This document shows, piece after piece, positions 1 to 8,318 of a stretch of DNA of 62,915 nt (the stretch's first letter is position 1; every line of letters begins with the position of its first letter). A model generated the notes under the pieces. The model did not search any database, had not been told where the DNA came from, and was given only the letters and a program-made list of their open reading frames with translations. Origin of the DNA: Bacteroidota bacterium. Its GTDB lineage: Bacteria; Bacteroidota; Bacteroidia; Palsa-965. The stretch lies in NCBI GenBank assembly GCA_013298545.1, contig JAAFIA010000011.1, forward strand, positions 1 to 62,915. Direction: 5' to 3'. The position numbers were made by a program, and so were the translations under genes.

Positions 1-1
1 A

Positions 2-346
2 TATTGCTACCGCGCCAATTGTGTGCAAACAGCCAATCATTTGGCCAATGCATTGGGAATCCCAAAAGAAAAATACAGCATCAGTTTTCAATCACGCTTG
101 GGCCGCGATCCTTGGCTTCAACCCTATTCCGACCATGTGGTGGAAGAACTCGGTAAAAAAGGAGTGAAAAAATTACTCGTTTATTCACCAGCCTTTGTAG
201 CCGATTGTTTGGAAACCATTCATGAAATTGGCACCGAATACGAAGAATTGTTTCAAGAGCATGGTGGCGAAAAAATTCAACTCGTTCCTTCGCTCAATAG
301 CCGCCCAGAATGGGTCCAAGCCTTGAAAGAAATTATTGGCGCTTAA
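2..346 (+). CDS. hemH: Ferrochelatase, C-terminal part (5' end outside window)
   Basis: This is the last 114 residues of ferrochelatase, which inserts iron into protoporphyrin IX in the final step of protoheme synthesis. The reading frame is open from the first bases of the window (Tyr-Cys-Tyr-Arg-Ala), so the gene is cut by the window edge, and the in-frame GTG at 23 is not its start. Family hallmarks visible are FQSRLGRDPWLQPY, where the Gly-Arg-Asp-Pro-Trp stretch is highly conserved, and the SPAFVADCLETIHEI helix. The family is normally about 320-340 residues, so roughly one third is present. The stop overlaps the end of the convergent Nudix gene by a few bases, so transcription from the two sides meets here. 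Confidence 0.93.
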   Translation, partial: YCYRANCVQTANHLANALGIPKEKYSISFQSRLGRDPWLQPYSDHVVEELGKKGVKKLLVYSPAFVADCLETIHEIGTEYEELFQEHGGEKIQLVPSLNSRPEWVQALKEIIGA

Positions 347-792
347 ATTTTATTTATTTTTTCACGCAACAAGCTCACCACTTTCTGATCAATCGGATAC
401 GTCATTAAATTTTCATGCAATTCCGATTTTGGAATCCATCTGAAAATTTGTGCTCCCTCTTTTTCTTCGTCAAAAGCAAAAGCAACTTCTTTGGCGATGA
501 TGCGCTCAGGATGCGGCAATACGACTTCGTAATAAATACTAATCAATTGGTCATTCGGATTGAAAGCCGAAGCCATAAAAAAATCGGTTGTGTAAAAATG
601 ATTTACCGCAATTGGTTCTTGATTCAATTCCTCGCGGCATTCGCGACGCACAGCATCTTCCAAGCCTTCGCCCCACTCCAATCCACCACCTGCAAATTTG
701 GTCATGCGCGTTTGTCCGCGCAATTCATCTGTTACCAAAAAGCAATCGTTCCAGAAAATCAACGCATACGCGCGAATGTTGTAGCGTTTCAT
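343..792 (-). CDS. Nudix hydrolase family protein
   Basis: 149 residues. A Nudix box begins with Gly-Gly-Gly-Leu-Glu-Trp near residue 35 and continues to REECREEL-type residues (RRECREELNQE). The metal-binding Glu pair is present, but the Gly of the consensus REUxEExGU is Asn. Nudix enzymes hydrolyse a nucleoside diphosphate linked to another moiety; the substrate cannot be read from the sequence. The protein has no signal peptide and is expected in the cytoplasm. It is convergent with hemH and lies 3 bp downstream of the M14 peptidase gene on the same strand, so the two may be cotranscribed. Confidence 0.85.
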   Translation of the reverse strand: MKRYNIRAYALIFWNDCFLVTDELRGQTRMTKFAGGGLEWGEGLEDAVRRECREELNQEPIAVNHFYTTDFFMASAFNPNDQLISIYYEVVLPHPERIIAKEVAFAFDEEKEGAQIFRWIPKSELHENLMTYPIDQKVVSLLREKINKI

Positions 793-795
793 ACG

Positions 796-2574
796 TTAAC
801 GAATTGAGAAATTGATAGATTGCATCAACCGAAAAACAGGATAGCGGTTGTGTGTGGGTTCTTTAAATTCAGATCGTTGGTAAATAAAATTCAATTGCGC
901 CCAATGATCGGTTGCAAAAGCCGCATCTGCTTTTTTCTTTGCCTCTAATTCCGTCTTGATTTCAGGACGTTGTACTAAAATTTGTTCCGCTTTTTCTTCA
1001 AACACATAATCGCTAAACCATTCTTTCTGATTCAAAATTCCATCGAAAAAATTCCAAGCAAAGAAACTGTCTTCTCCTTCCGGTTCCAACACTTCCATCA
1101 AATACCGATTGGCTTCCTGATCCATGAGGATGACACCATCGCCAGCATAAAATTGGATTTGCTGCGTCGTTTTTCGCACACGTGTATCTGAATGCAAAAA
1201 ATGTGACTCGTATGGATTTTTGGGTGAATTGGTTTTCTCAATCACATACGCTTCAACGGGCAACAAGACATCCTGTTCAAAACGAAAATATTCTACTTTA
1301 TTGATCGTTAGCCACGGCAAAATTTTATTCATCCATGCCGCCGGAATTAAATAGGCTTCGGGTTTTGTAACCGTTTGCGTTGGAACATAGGTATTGTAAA
1401 ACGGAATTTTTTTCGTGAAGGGTTTACTGCGGTCATAAAACAAGCGTTGCTGACCTGAGATCGAACTCGTTTTATATGTTGCTTCAAATCCTTTAAAATC
1501 AATGGTTGTAAACTGTGTAGTATCCAAATCCCAATTCAAGGTGAATGCTTGTTGCGTTTTGGTTTGTTCATTTGCTTGCGCATGCGCCTTGCGAATGGCA
1601 GCGCCATTTTTCCCGACAACATCGACAAATGTGAGCAACAAATCGTACGTCGCCCACACACGATCGTTGTAAGGTTTCCACATGTGTGTTTCGGTTACAA
1701 AACCCATGCAGTTGAATAACGTTGTATAGCCTGTTGAGAAACGCGGTGTTTCTAGAAAACCAACCAAACCCGTTTCTGGTGTGCGGCCTTTCGTTTCCAC
1801 ATACGGACACATATCCCACGATTTCGCGCGCATACCTGCGTACAATTCGGGCGAAATTTTTGTTTCCATCAACGCAGAAACGAGCGGGTGTAATTTATTG
1901 CGTTGCGTCTCGATCAACGTCATCGTGTATTGATAATCGGCACCGTTTGACACATGCGTATCGACAAAAACATCGGGTTTGTAATCGCGCAAAAACGATA
2001 CGAGTGCTTGTGTATTGCGCGAATCCATTTTCACAAAATCGCGGTTCAAATCGAGGTTTGTGCCGCTTCCACGAAAACCATATTCTTCAGGCCCATTCTG
2101 GTTGGCACGGCTACAACAACCGCGATTCATTGCTCCTTCGATGTTGAACATGGGAACGATGCAAAGCAATAAATCAGCTGGAATTTTTGTTGTGTCGTTG
2201 AGCAACGTATGCAACAATTCGATCGACGCATCAACACCATCTGGTTCGCCAGGATGAATGGCATTGTTGATAAACAGCACCGTTTTGCGTTTTGCTGGAT
2301 CAGCACTTTGCGTTACTGAGCCATCTTTAGAAACAACGTAGATTTTAAATTCTTTGCCGCTATCGGTAAACCCATTTCGGCTAACGGCTTTGCAATGCTT
2401 TGGAAATTTTTTAGCCATAGAATCAAACACCTGCATGGTGCGATCATACGTTGGCGTAACGGTATAAACTTTTCGTTTTGCCTTCGGTTTTGTTTTTCCG
2501 TTGATTGGTTTTCCGGCACTCAGCAAGACCAAAAATGAAACGAGCAAAGCAGCAATGAAGATGTTAATTTTCAT
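796..2574 (-). CDS. M14 family zinc carboxypeptidase-like protein, exported
   Basis: 592 residues with an N-terminal signal peptide (hydrophobic stretch at about residues 5-20). The zinc-binding HxxE appears as HPGEPDG near residue 108. The DLNRDF motif (Asn-Arg pair that binds the substrate carboxylate) follows near residue 175, and a DTHVSNG segment carries the third zinc ligand His. These define peptidase family M14. It probably acts in the periplasm or at the cell surface on peptides. The catalytic Glu cannot be placed with certainty by eye. There is no T9SS sorting domain at the C terminus. Confidence 0.85.
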   Translation of the reverse strand: MKINIFIAALLVSFLVLLSAGKPINGKTKPKAKRKVYTVTPTYDRTMQVFDSMAKKFPKHCKAVSRNGFTDSGKEFKIYVVSKDGSVTQSADPAKRKTVLFINNAIHPGEPDGVDASIELLHTLLNDTTKIPADLLLCIVPMFNIEGAMNRGCCSRANQNGPEEYGFRGSGTNLDLNRDFVKMDSRNTQALVSFLRDYKPDVFVDTHVSNGADYQYTMTLIETQRNKLHPLVSALMETKISPELYAGMRAKSWDMCPYVETKGRTPETGLVGFLETPRFSTGYTTLFNCMGFVTETHMWKPYNDRVWATYDLLLTFVDVVGKNGAAIRKAHAQANEQTKTQQAFTLNWDLDTTQFTTIDFKGFEATYKTSSISGQQRLFYDRSKPFTKKIPFYNTYVPTQTVTKPEAYLIPAAWMNKILPWLTINKVEYFRFEQDVLLPVEAYVIEKTNSPKNPYESHFLHSDTRVRKTTQQIQFYAGDGVILMDQEANRYLMEVLEPEGEDSFFAWNFFDGILNQKEWFSDYVFEEKAEQILVQRPEIKTELEAKKKADAAFATDHWAQLNFIYQRSEFKEPTHNRYPVFRLMQSINFSIR

Positions 2575-2637
2575 GCTGCAAGTTCGTTATTTTAACCTAT
2601 TCTGCTCGTTTCATTGCGGCTTTTATTTTATCAAAAA

Positions 2638-4245
2638 TCAGTGTTGAATAATCGCTTTTTCAGTATTCGAAACATGTGTTGTCGAAGTTACTTGCAGCAA
2701 ATACAAGCCATTGGACAAACGTTCCAAGTTAATCGGCATACCTGACTGTTGAATTTCTTCCTCAGTAACCAAAGTTCCCGACTGATTAAAAACACGAAGG
2801 GTTACAAATGGCAACTCAGTCGAAGAAACATAGTTGATGGTTATGATTCCGCTGCTCGGGTTAGGAAAAACAGGTTGCAATACCAGCGTTTCTTTTTCCT
2901 GAGTTGCTTTGCGTTTGCGATAGATCAAAGTACCTGCACCCGCTACCAAAAGTGTAATGCCTAAACTTGTGTATGGAAATTCTTTTGCAGGTGGAATCGC
3001 GATTGGTACAGGTTGATCGAAAACAGGTGAATCAATGGTTGCGATTTCAGATTCGCTCATTTCAAGTGGGTAATTTGCTTGAAAATCTTGCTGCTTTTTT
3101 TCTTTTTGCTGCAAATGTACAATCACCGATTCGGGCAAAGGCAAATCAATCAATTGCGATTTCAAAAACTGTTTACCAACATCGAATTTGAGTTGTAAAG
3201 CATGTGTTTCGTCGGAAGATTTGAGAAAAGGAGATTCGTAAACAAGTTCGTAAACCGATTGTAATTTCCGACTAATTTTCAAAAAGACCTCATCTAGTTT
3301 TGTCGGATCAGTTGTCATAAACAACTCGCCACCCGTTTCGTTTACAATTTGTTGCAGGGCATAAGGATTTACACTTCCAAGACCGATGATATAAATTGGA
3401 CAGCGCATCTTTTTGGCTTTTGCGATCACGGCATCCAGTTTTACACGTGAACTATTGTCATCTCCATCAGTAAGCGCAACAATAGCGCGTTGGCCGCGAT
3501 GATACACCAAATGGTTGAGCGATTGATCTAAAGCATCGTAAAAGGCCGTAGCACCATCCGCTTCAAGTTGATCAATGGCGTTATATGTTGTTGCATTATT
3601 TGGTGCATACGGAAGATAAAAATCGGGCGTACTCGCAAAACCGATAATCCCAGTAGAATCTTGTTTGGATTTAAACGACTTAATAAATTGTTTGGCACCT
3701 TGTTGTGCATACCAAAGTGGTGGAATAAAATCGGCGTGTCTTGGAAGTCGTTTCGCGATATAAAATGTGTCGCGCAACTCAGAAACTTCGCATGGATAAT
3801 AACCCATTTCAGGATTAAAATCTTTTGGCGTGTCTCTACAAATATAGTATTGCCGAATCGTATCAACAGGCAAACTATCTTGATTGAGTGTGTTGTACCA
3901 TTCCCAATAATTCCAATCCTCGTTCATCGAACCTGAATGGTCGATCACAAGCATGGTTTGCAAATGCTTTTCTTGCGAAACCAATCGGAAGTCAACAATT
4001 TTTCCTTGTTGACTATTTTCGGTAACACTTACATCACTTTGTTTCAAGTTCCAAAGCGGATTGCCTTGTGTATCTTCTGCATGAAAAGTCAACGAAACAC
4101 GTGGAAAAGAATCGGCAAAAAGACGAACAACATGCACATTGGCCGATGTGTTGGACTGAAGTTGGCCATTGACGGTTTGTGAAGGTAAAACGTTGGTGAA
4201 GAGGAGGCCAAACGCCACGAAAAGGGAAGGAATAAAACGTATCAT
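2638..4245 (-). CDS. von Willebrand factor A domain protein with T9SS sorting domain
   Basis: 535 residues with a signal peptide (residues 1-25). A VWA domain begins near residue 95 with the MIDAS metal site VIDHSGSMNED (DxSGS). ALTDGDDNSS near residue 260 supplies the other typical VWA strand. After the VWA domain, about residues 425-445 form a hydrophobic transmembrane-like segment (LGITLLVAGAGTLIY) followed by basic residues. A C-terminal T9SS domain starting at QPVFPNPSSG then follows, with NGLYLLQVTST near the end. VWA domains mediate metal-dependent protein contacts. The combination of a membrane-like segment directly before a type IX sorting domain is odd, and the topology is uncertain. 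Confidence 0.82.
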   Translation of the reverse strand: MIRFIPSLFVAFGLLFTNVLPSQTVNGQLQSNTSANVHVVRLFADSFPRVSLTFHAEDTQGNPLWNLKQSDVSVTENSQQGKIVDFRLVSQEKHLQTMLVIDHSGSMNEDWNYWEWYNTLNQDSLPVDTIRQYYICRDTPKDFNPEMGYYPCEVSELRDTFYIAKRLPRHADFIPPLWYAQQGAKQFIKSFKSKQDSTGIIGFASTPDFYLPYAPNNATTYNAIDQLEADGATAFYDALDQSLNHLVYHRGQRAIVALTDGDDNSSRVKLDAVIAKAKKMRCPIYIIGLGSVNPYALQQIVNETGGELFMTTDPTKLDEVFLKISRKLQSVYELVYESPFLKSSDETHALQLKFDVGKQFLKSQLIDLPLPESVIVHLQQKEKKQQDFQANYPLEMSESEIATIDSPVFDQPVPIAIPPAKEFPYTSLGITLLVAGAGTLIYRKRKATQEKETLVLQPVFPNPSSGIITINYVSSTELPFVTLRVFNQSGTLVTEEEIQQSGMPINLERLSNGLYLLQVTSTTHVSNTEKAIIQH

Positions 4246-4304
4246 AGTTATTGATTTTCTTGTTTATTCCGAACATTCGGCGAAAGTAACCCAAACACAA
4301 AAAA

Positions 4305-5216
4305 TTATTTTTTCCCTAGTAAATCCTCCAAAGCTTGATCCAACTGTTCAAAACCGAACGAAAAACCGGCATCTTTAATTTTCTGATTTGATACCCGCGA
4401 GCCTTCCAGCACAATTCCGGCCATTTCGCCGAGCATCAACTTCAAGACAAAAGCTGGAACGGCGGGCAAAAACACCGGGCGGCCAAGGGCTTTCCCTATC
4501 GCTTGGGTAAGTTCGGCTTGACGTGTATGCACAGAGCCAACAGCATTGTAAATGCCTTGAATGGTTTCGTTTTGAGCAACATATAGAAACAGCTTACTCA
4601 AATCGTTGAGGTGAATCCACGGCACCCATTGCTTTCCCGAACCGAGAGGCGAGCCAATAAATGCTTTAATCGGTCCAGCCAATTTGGGTAAAGCCCCACC
4701 TGATTTTGCCAAGACAACACCAATGCGCAGAATCACCACCCGAACTCCTGCATCTTGCAATGGTTTCAGCGCAGCCTCCCAAGCCGAGCAGCAGTGCCCG
4801 AAAAAATCGGTCGATGGCGCAGCATCTTCTGTAAAAATTTGTTCTGTGGTTACCATTCCGTAATAGCCAACAGCAGAGGCCGCCACAAATACCTCGGGTT
4901 TATGTTCTAATGCTAGAATTGAACGCACCAGAAGTTCTGTACTTTTTACACGACTATCAATAATTTCTTTCTTGCGCGCATCTGTCCAACGTTTATCGGC
5001 AACAGGCGCTCCAGCGAGGTTGACAATAATTTGTTTCCCGTGTAGAGCCTCATGATCTATTTTTTGCGCGTCGATATCCCAACCATAAACGCGCGGAATA
5101 CGATTTGCATTGGCTTTCCGTCCCAAATGGGTAATCTGAAAACCTGCTTGCTTAAAATCTTGCGTCAATTGCACACCAATCAAACCCGATGCGCCAGTAA
5201 TGAGAACGTTTTTCAT
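4305..5216 (-). CDS. TIGR01777 family NAD(P)-dependent epimerase (YfcH/SDR39U1-like)
   Basis: 303 residues beginning MKNVLITGASGLIG, the GxxGxxG nucleotide-binding motif of extended short-chain dehydrogenases. I chose this ATG over an upstream in-frame one because the Rossmann motif then starts at the N terminus as in the family, and the upstream 48 residues fall in the intergenic repeat. Other family marks are INLAGAP, the catalytic-type YYG (SAVGYYG) and the C-terminal PVFLPAVPAFVLKLMLGEMA stretch (DUF1731-like). The substrate is unknown for the family. One copy of a 61-bp direct repeat lies immediately upstream. Confidence 0.9.
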   Translation of the reverse strand: MKNVLITGASGLIGVQLTQDFKQAGFQITHLGRKANANRIPRVYGWDIDAQKIDHEALHGKQIIVNLAGAPVADKRWTDARKKEIIDSRVKSTELLVRSILALEHKPEVFVAASAVGYYGMVTTEQIFTEDAAPSTDFFGHCCSAWEAALKPLQDAGVRVVILRIGVVLAKSGGALPKLAGPIKAFIGSPLGSGKQWVPWIHLNDLSKLFLYVAQNETIQGIYNAVGSVHTRQAELTQAIGKALGRPVFLPAVPAFVLKLMLGEMAGIVLEGSRVSNQKIKDAGFSFGFEQLDQALEDLLGKK

Positions 5217-5229
5217 GCTGTAAATGTAG

Positions 5230-5290
5230 TTTGTCTTTGTGTAAGAAACCGATGAATGGAATAATTGTTCGTTACGAATCGTGTAACGAA
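5230..5290. repeat. 61-bp direct repeat, copy 1 (partner at 6018-6078)
   Basis: This stretch is repeated in the same orientation at 6018-6078 with 58 of 61 bases identical. It starts at TTTGTCTTTGTG and ends at GTGTAACGAA. It lies 14 bp upstream of the epimerase start. The two copies bracket a 727-bp block that contains a frameshifted small gene and a cluster of hairpins, as expected if the block was inserted into a formerly short divergent intergenic region. Confidence 0.9.
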
Positions 5291-5371
5291 GCTGCAACAA
5301 TTTATAACTTCGTGAATCTATTGATTGGCAAAAGCTAAAATCCGAAAATTTGCATAACAATAAAAGCCAAC

Positions 5372-5775
5372 ATGAAAAAACTCTCTTCCGACTCTAATTA
5401 CGTTCTTGCGATTGGAGCAATCATTATGTGGATTGGAATGGTTGTTGCCATTGTGATGAAAAATAACTTGACACAAAATGACCACTCAATTCTTGTTATT
5501 TTTCTTATCCTAATCAGTATACTCCTATTTCTACTATTCTATCAACAAACAGAAATATACTACGATTCTTTGAATCAAGTTTTTATTTTGAAAAGACTCT
5601 TTGGTAAAAAAAAATCATAGTACCACAACAAAATATTGTTTCTTTTAAAAAAGTAAGCTTGCTTAAACACACTCAAAACTATCAAATAATGTATAAAGAT
5701 GAGAAGGGTAGAATTAGAGGTTTTCATTTTACAAAAAAAGTCCAAGTCGATTTGTCCATTTACATAACGAATTAA
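5372..5775 (+). pseudogene. Small membrane protein gene, frameshifted in an A9 tract
   Basis: The intact reading frame runs from ATG 5372 to a stop at 5618-5620 and gives 82 residues with two transmembrane segments (about residues 12-30 and 42-57). It is interrupted at a run of nine A (5606-5614). Adding one A (or removing two) joins it to an open frame ending at TAA 5773-5775. The joined frame would encode 134 residues, with the second part starting IIVPQQNIVSFKK and ending YITN. The tail has coherent amphipathic sequence and resembles the short beta-rich PH-like tail seen after two membrane helices in YcxB/YdbT-type proteins; that resemblance is a guess. It could be a decayed gene, a homopolymer sequencing error or a slippage-switched gene. 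Confidence 0.6.
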
Positions 5776-5819
5776 TCATTTATATATGCTTTGCAGGATA
5801 TTACAGAATCCCCGCACTC

Positions 5820-6014
5820 ACCCTCGTTTGCAACGAGGGTGTACGAGATTCGCGTTTATAACGCGAATTGCATACAATCCAACAATATTACTTACAGAAA
5901 GTAAATAATCGGAATCTTGCTCACACCTGCTTATTCAAGAAATCGAATCTTTTATAATTCTAGCATGCGCGTTACAAACGCGGATCTCATGCCTACGCGT
6001 TATAAACGCGTAGG
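5820..6014. repeat. Cluster of four short perfect hairpins with GTT-NNN-AAC cores
   Basis: Four perfect inverted repeats occur at 5820-5840 (9-bp stem), 5848-5868 (9-bp stem), 5968-5982 (6-bp stem) and 5992-6014 (10-bp stem). All have the same design: a stem ending in CGTT, a three-base loop (TGC, TAT, ACA, ATA) and AACG. The stems differ in their outer bases, so this is not a simple tandem repeat. This explains most of the gene-free stretch 5776-6105. Similar short palindromes are scattered in Bacteroidota intergenic DNA and resemble REP-type sequences; no transposase is nearby. Confidence 0.8.
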
Positions 6015-6017
6015 AGA

Positions 6018-6078
6018 TTTGTCTTTGTGCAAGAAACCGATGAATGGAATAATTGTTCGTCGCGAATCGTGTAACGAA
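6018..6078. repeat. 61-bp direct repeat, copy 2 (partner at 5230-5290)
   Basis: Same orientation and 58 of 61 bases as copy 1. It lies 27 bp upstream of the [2Fe-2S] gene. Removing one copy plus the DNA between would restore a roughly 100-bp divergent promoter region between the epimerase and the [2Fe-2S] gene. Confidence 0.9.
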
Positions 6079-6105
6079 ACAAGTAGCATTCCCTATCTTC
6101 GCAGC

Positions 6106-6444
6106 ATGACTGAAAAACTCATTTACGAAAAACATATTTTTATCTGTACCAATCAACGTGTAGCCACCGCTACCCGCCGCAGTTGTGGCGATGCACATGG
6201 CATGGCCATTGTCGATGCGTTTAAGAAAGGATTGAAAGCCAAAAATTTAAACTTTCCCATCCGCGCGCAACGCGCAGGATGCCTCGATATTTGCGATTTC
6301 GGCCAAACCATTGCGGTTTACCCCGATGGTGTTTTTTATGTTGGCGTTTCGGTGGATGATGTGGATGAAATTATTGAAGAGCACATCGTCAACAACCGTC
6401 CAGTAGAACGCTTGCGTTTTCGTCGTCCAACAACCAATGGCTGA
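6106..6444 (+). CDS. (2Fe-2S) ferredoxin, thioredoxin-like fold
   Basis: 112 residues starting MTEKLIYEKHIFICTNQR. The frame extends upstream to 5917, but that part is made of the hairpins and the direct repeat, so I take the ATG at 6106, just after a TATCTTCG box. Cysteines are arranged as C-x(n)-C then GCLDIC (FICTN, RRSCGDAHG, RAGCLDICDFG). This is the pattern of thioredoxin-like [2Fe-2S] ferredoxins such as the clostridial/Azotobacter type and the NuoE C-terminal domain. It probably acts as a small cytosolic electron carrier. Its end overlaps the next gene by 8 bp, so the two are cotranscribed. Confidence 0.85.
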   Translation: MTEKLIYEKHIFICTNQRVATATRRSCGDAHGMAIVDAFKKGLKAKNLNFPIRAQRAGCLDICDFGQTIAVYPDGVFYVGVSVDDVDEIIEEHIVNNRPVERLRFRRPTTNG

Positions 6445-6814
6445 TTTTACAAGATCCATTTCAATTACCGACACCGTTCTGTTGGAACGTTCTGACGTGC
6501 TTGCGTTACTTCCTGCGGCGGCACAACAAATTTTCAAAGACTTCAATCGTGCTGGAATAAATTTTACGCTATCAGAAACAGATTATGAAACGCCGGAACA
6601 CCTCCGAACACGCGTTACACAAGAGCTTATAAGGCTTGGTAGTACAGCAAGCGAATCGTTTTTCCAATTGCTTTATTTGTCCGATATTCCAGAAGCAGCC
6701 ATTCAAAACGTCAACACAAACGACCCACAAAAAATTGCACTTCAAGCCGCAGAAATCATCATCATTCGCGCCTTGCAGAAAGTTTGGTTTCGTAAAAAGT
6801 ATTCGGAAACATAA
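6437..6814 (+). CDS. Hypothetical protein, coupled to the [2Fe-2S] gene
   Basis: 125 residues, soluble, no signal peptide and no cysteine. I do not recognise the family. The N-terminal half (about residues 1-60) is acidic and mixed. The C-terminal half looks helical, with ALQAAEIIIIRALQKVWFRKKY at its end. The start ATG lies inside the preceding gene (8-bp overlap), which implies translational coupling and a shared role with the ferredoxin. A low-complexity tandem repeat follows downstream. Confidence 0.6.
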   Translation: MADFTRSISITDTVLLERSDVLALLPAAAQQIFKDFNRAGINFTLSETDYETPEHLRTRVTQELIRLGSTASESFFQLLYLSDIPEAAIQNVNTNDPQKIALQAAEIIIIRALQKVWFRKKYSET

Positions 6815-6883
6815 TGCTATTTTGTCCTGAAAACCTTTTTAGCTTCTAACTTGGTTAAGCAACGACGAGGTTAGCACTTGTGC

Positions 6884-7008
6884 TTGGAACTTGGAAACTG
6901 GAACTTGAAATTTGGAACTTGAAATCTGGAACTTGGAATCTGGAACTTGGAACTTGGAGCTTGGAACTTGGAACTTGAAATCTGGAACTTGAAATTTAAA
7001 ACTTAAAA
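6884..7008. repeat. Imperfect tandem repeat of about 13-14-bp GGAACTTGRAA units
   Basis: About ten degenerate units of the form CTTGGAACTTGGAA / CTGGAACTTGAAATTT run head to tail and end just before the glycosyltransferase stop. No open frame uses it. It separates the convergent ferredoxin pair from the polysaccharide operon. Such A/T-G slippage tracts are seen between Bacteroidota genes, and no function is evident. Confidence 0.85.
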
Positions 7009-7010
7009 CC

Positions 7011-8318
7011 TTACAACTTCATTTCGCGCGCATAACGTGAAGACTTCGATGGATTCCAAGGGTCATTATACGACGCTTTGAAAACAATTTCCTGAAAATG
7101 TGCAATGAGTCGAACGGTGCGTAAGAAGATATTGAAATAAGGCACAATCAAGATAATGTAGGGTAGAAAATAATACACGGGTGCATTCTTCCTGTCGCGT
7201 AGTAAGGAGAAAAACAAAAACTTAAAATAATTCACAAAAACATACATCAGAAAGTTCATCAAAATGATGAATGGAAGTGTTGAGGTAAAATTAAAGGCCA
7301 TATCGCCCAAGTAAACAAACCATTTGATGTTGAATACAAATCCATACATCACGTTTTCTACAAACGAAATAAAATTCGACCAGCGAAATGTTTCGTTTGG
7401 ATAAAACACATCGCGGTGTTTACGCATCCGAAAACGCACCAACGATTTATCCCAACGCAAACGCTGTTTGATGAGTGCCTTGAATGTTTTCGGCGCGCTT
7501 GTTTGACAAACAGCAGAAGGTTCAAACGAAATTTTATACCCGAGTTTCCGAATCTTTACGGTTACATCGCCATCTAAACCTGGCCCAATATCCCAGCCAC
7601 CGACGGCCACCAGCGCGCTACGCCGGAACGCACCAAACGCGCCTGAAATAACGCGGTAAATTCCGAGTTCGCTCCGCGCAATACGACCAATCGAAATGGT
7701 GTTGTAATATTCTATGGCTTGCAATGTGGTACAAACACTCGCTTGGTAATTTCGAACGATCACATTTCCCCCCACCGCACCAATATCCGAATCGTAAAAA
7801 AACGGCACTAAAATATTTTCAATCGCATCATGGTCGTACGAACAATCCGCATCGAGGTGAACAATGTACTCGCCGCGCGCATAGCGTAAACCCAAATTTG
7901 CAGCCGAAGCTTTCCCACCCCGCACATCGCAACGCAAGTACATCGCGATTAATCCGTTTTTTTTCAGTGTCCGACAAATCGTTGGCGTATCATCATCCGA
8001 TCCATCGTCAATAACGATCAATTCAAAATTGGTGTACGATTGTTCGCGCAACGAAGTAACCAATTGGTAAATATTTTCACCTTCATTTTTCCCGGGAACA
8101 ATAATCGAAACCAACGGACGCGAACGAAAAAGCGCTTGACGCGCATAATCGATTCGGTCTTGTCGGAAACGCTTGACGAATCGCCATAACGAAACGATAA
8201 GCAAATCGAAAACGAAATGAAGCGCGAACTCAAAAATTAAAAAATACCAAAATAGCCGCGCTAGCTTATCAAAATCCAGCGCGTGGATGTAGTTGAAAAA
8301 TTCGTCCAGAAATTTCAT
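7011..8318 (-). CDS. Membrane-bound family 2 glycosyltransferase, processive type
   Basis: 435 residues. An N-terminal membrane helix (about 17-45) is followed by a GT2 catalytic domain. VPGKNEG and VIDDGSDDDT bind the nucleotide, HLDADCS is the DxD metal site, GLDGDVTVKIRKLG holds the presumed catalytic Asp, and QRLRW is the QxxRW signature of processive synthases (cellulose, alginate, hyaluronan, poly-GlcNAc). Two to three membrane helices follow at about 290-400. It should polymerise a sugar nucleotide in the cytoplasm and thread the chain through the membrane. It is the last gene of a four-gene operon and overlaps the preceding gene by 4 bp (ATGA). The polymer identity is unknown. Confidence 0.88.
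   Translation of the reverse strand: MKFLDEFFNYIHALDFDKLARLFWYFLIFEFALHFVFDLLIVSLWRFVKRFRQDRIDYARQALFRSRPLVSIIVPGKNEGENIYQLVTSLREQSYTNFELIVIDDGSDDDTPTICRTLKKNGLIAMYLRCDVRGGKASAANLGLRYARGEYIVHLDADCSYDHDAIENILVPFFYDSDIGAVGGNVIVRNYQASVCTTLQAIEYYNTISIGRIARSELGIYRVISGAFGAFRRSALVAVGGWDIGPGLDGDVTVKIRKLGYKISFEPSAVCQTSAPKTFKALIKQRLRWDKSLVRFRMRKHRDVFYPNETFRWSNFISFVENVMYGFVFNIKWFVYLGDMAFNFTSTLPFIILMNFLMYVFVNYFKFLFFSLLRDRKNAPVYYFLPYIILIVPYFNIFLRTVRLIAHFQEIVFKASYNDPWNPSKSSRYAREMKL

Noticed and set aside
4305..5360. A longer epimerase start at 5360.
   Set aside because: The extra 48 residues lie in the intergenic direct repeat and displace the nucleotide-binding motif from the N terminus.
5820..6014. A CRISPR or attachment-site explanation of the four hairpins.
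   Set aside because: Stems differ in sequence, spacing is irregular and no recombinase or cas gene is present.
5917..6105. Upstream extension of the [2Fe-2S] reading frame.
   Set aside because: It translates hairpins and the 61-bp direct repeat; the real start is at 6106.
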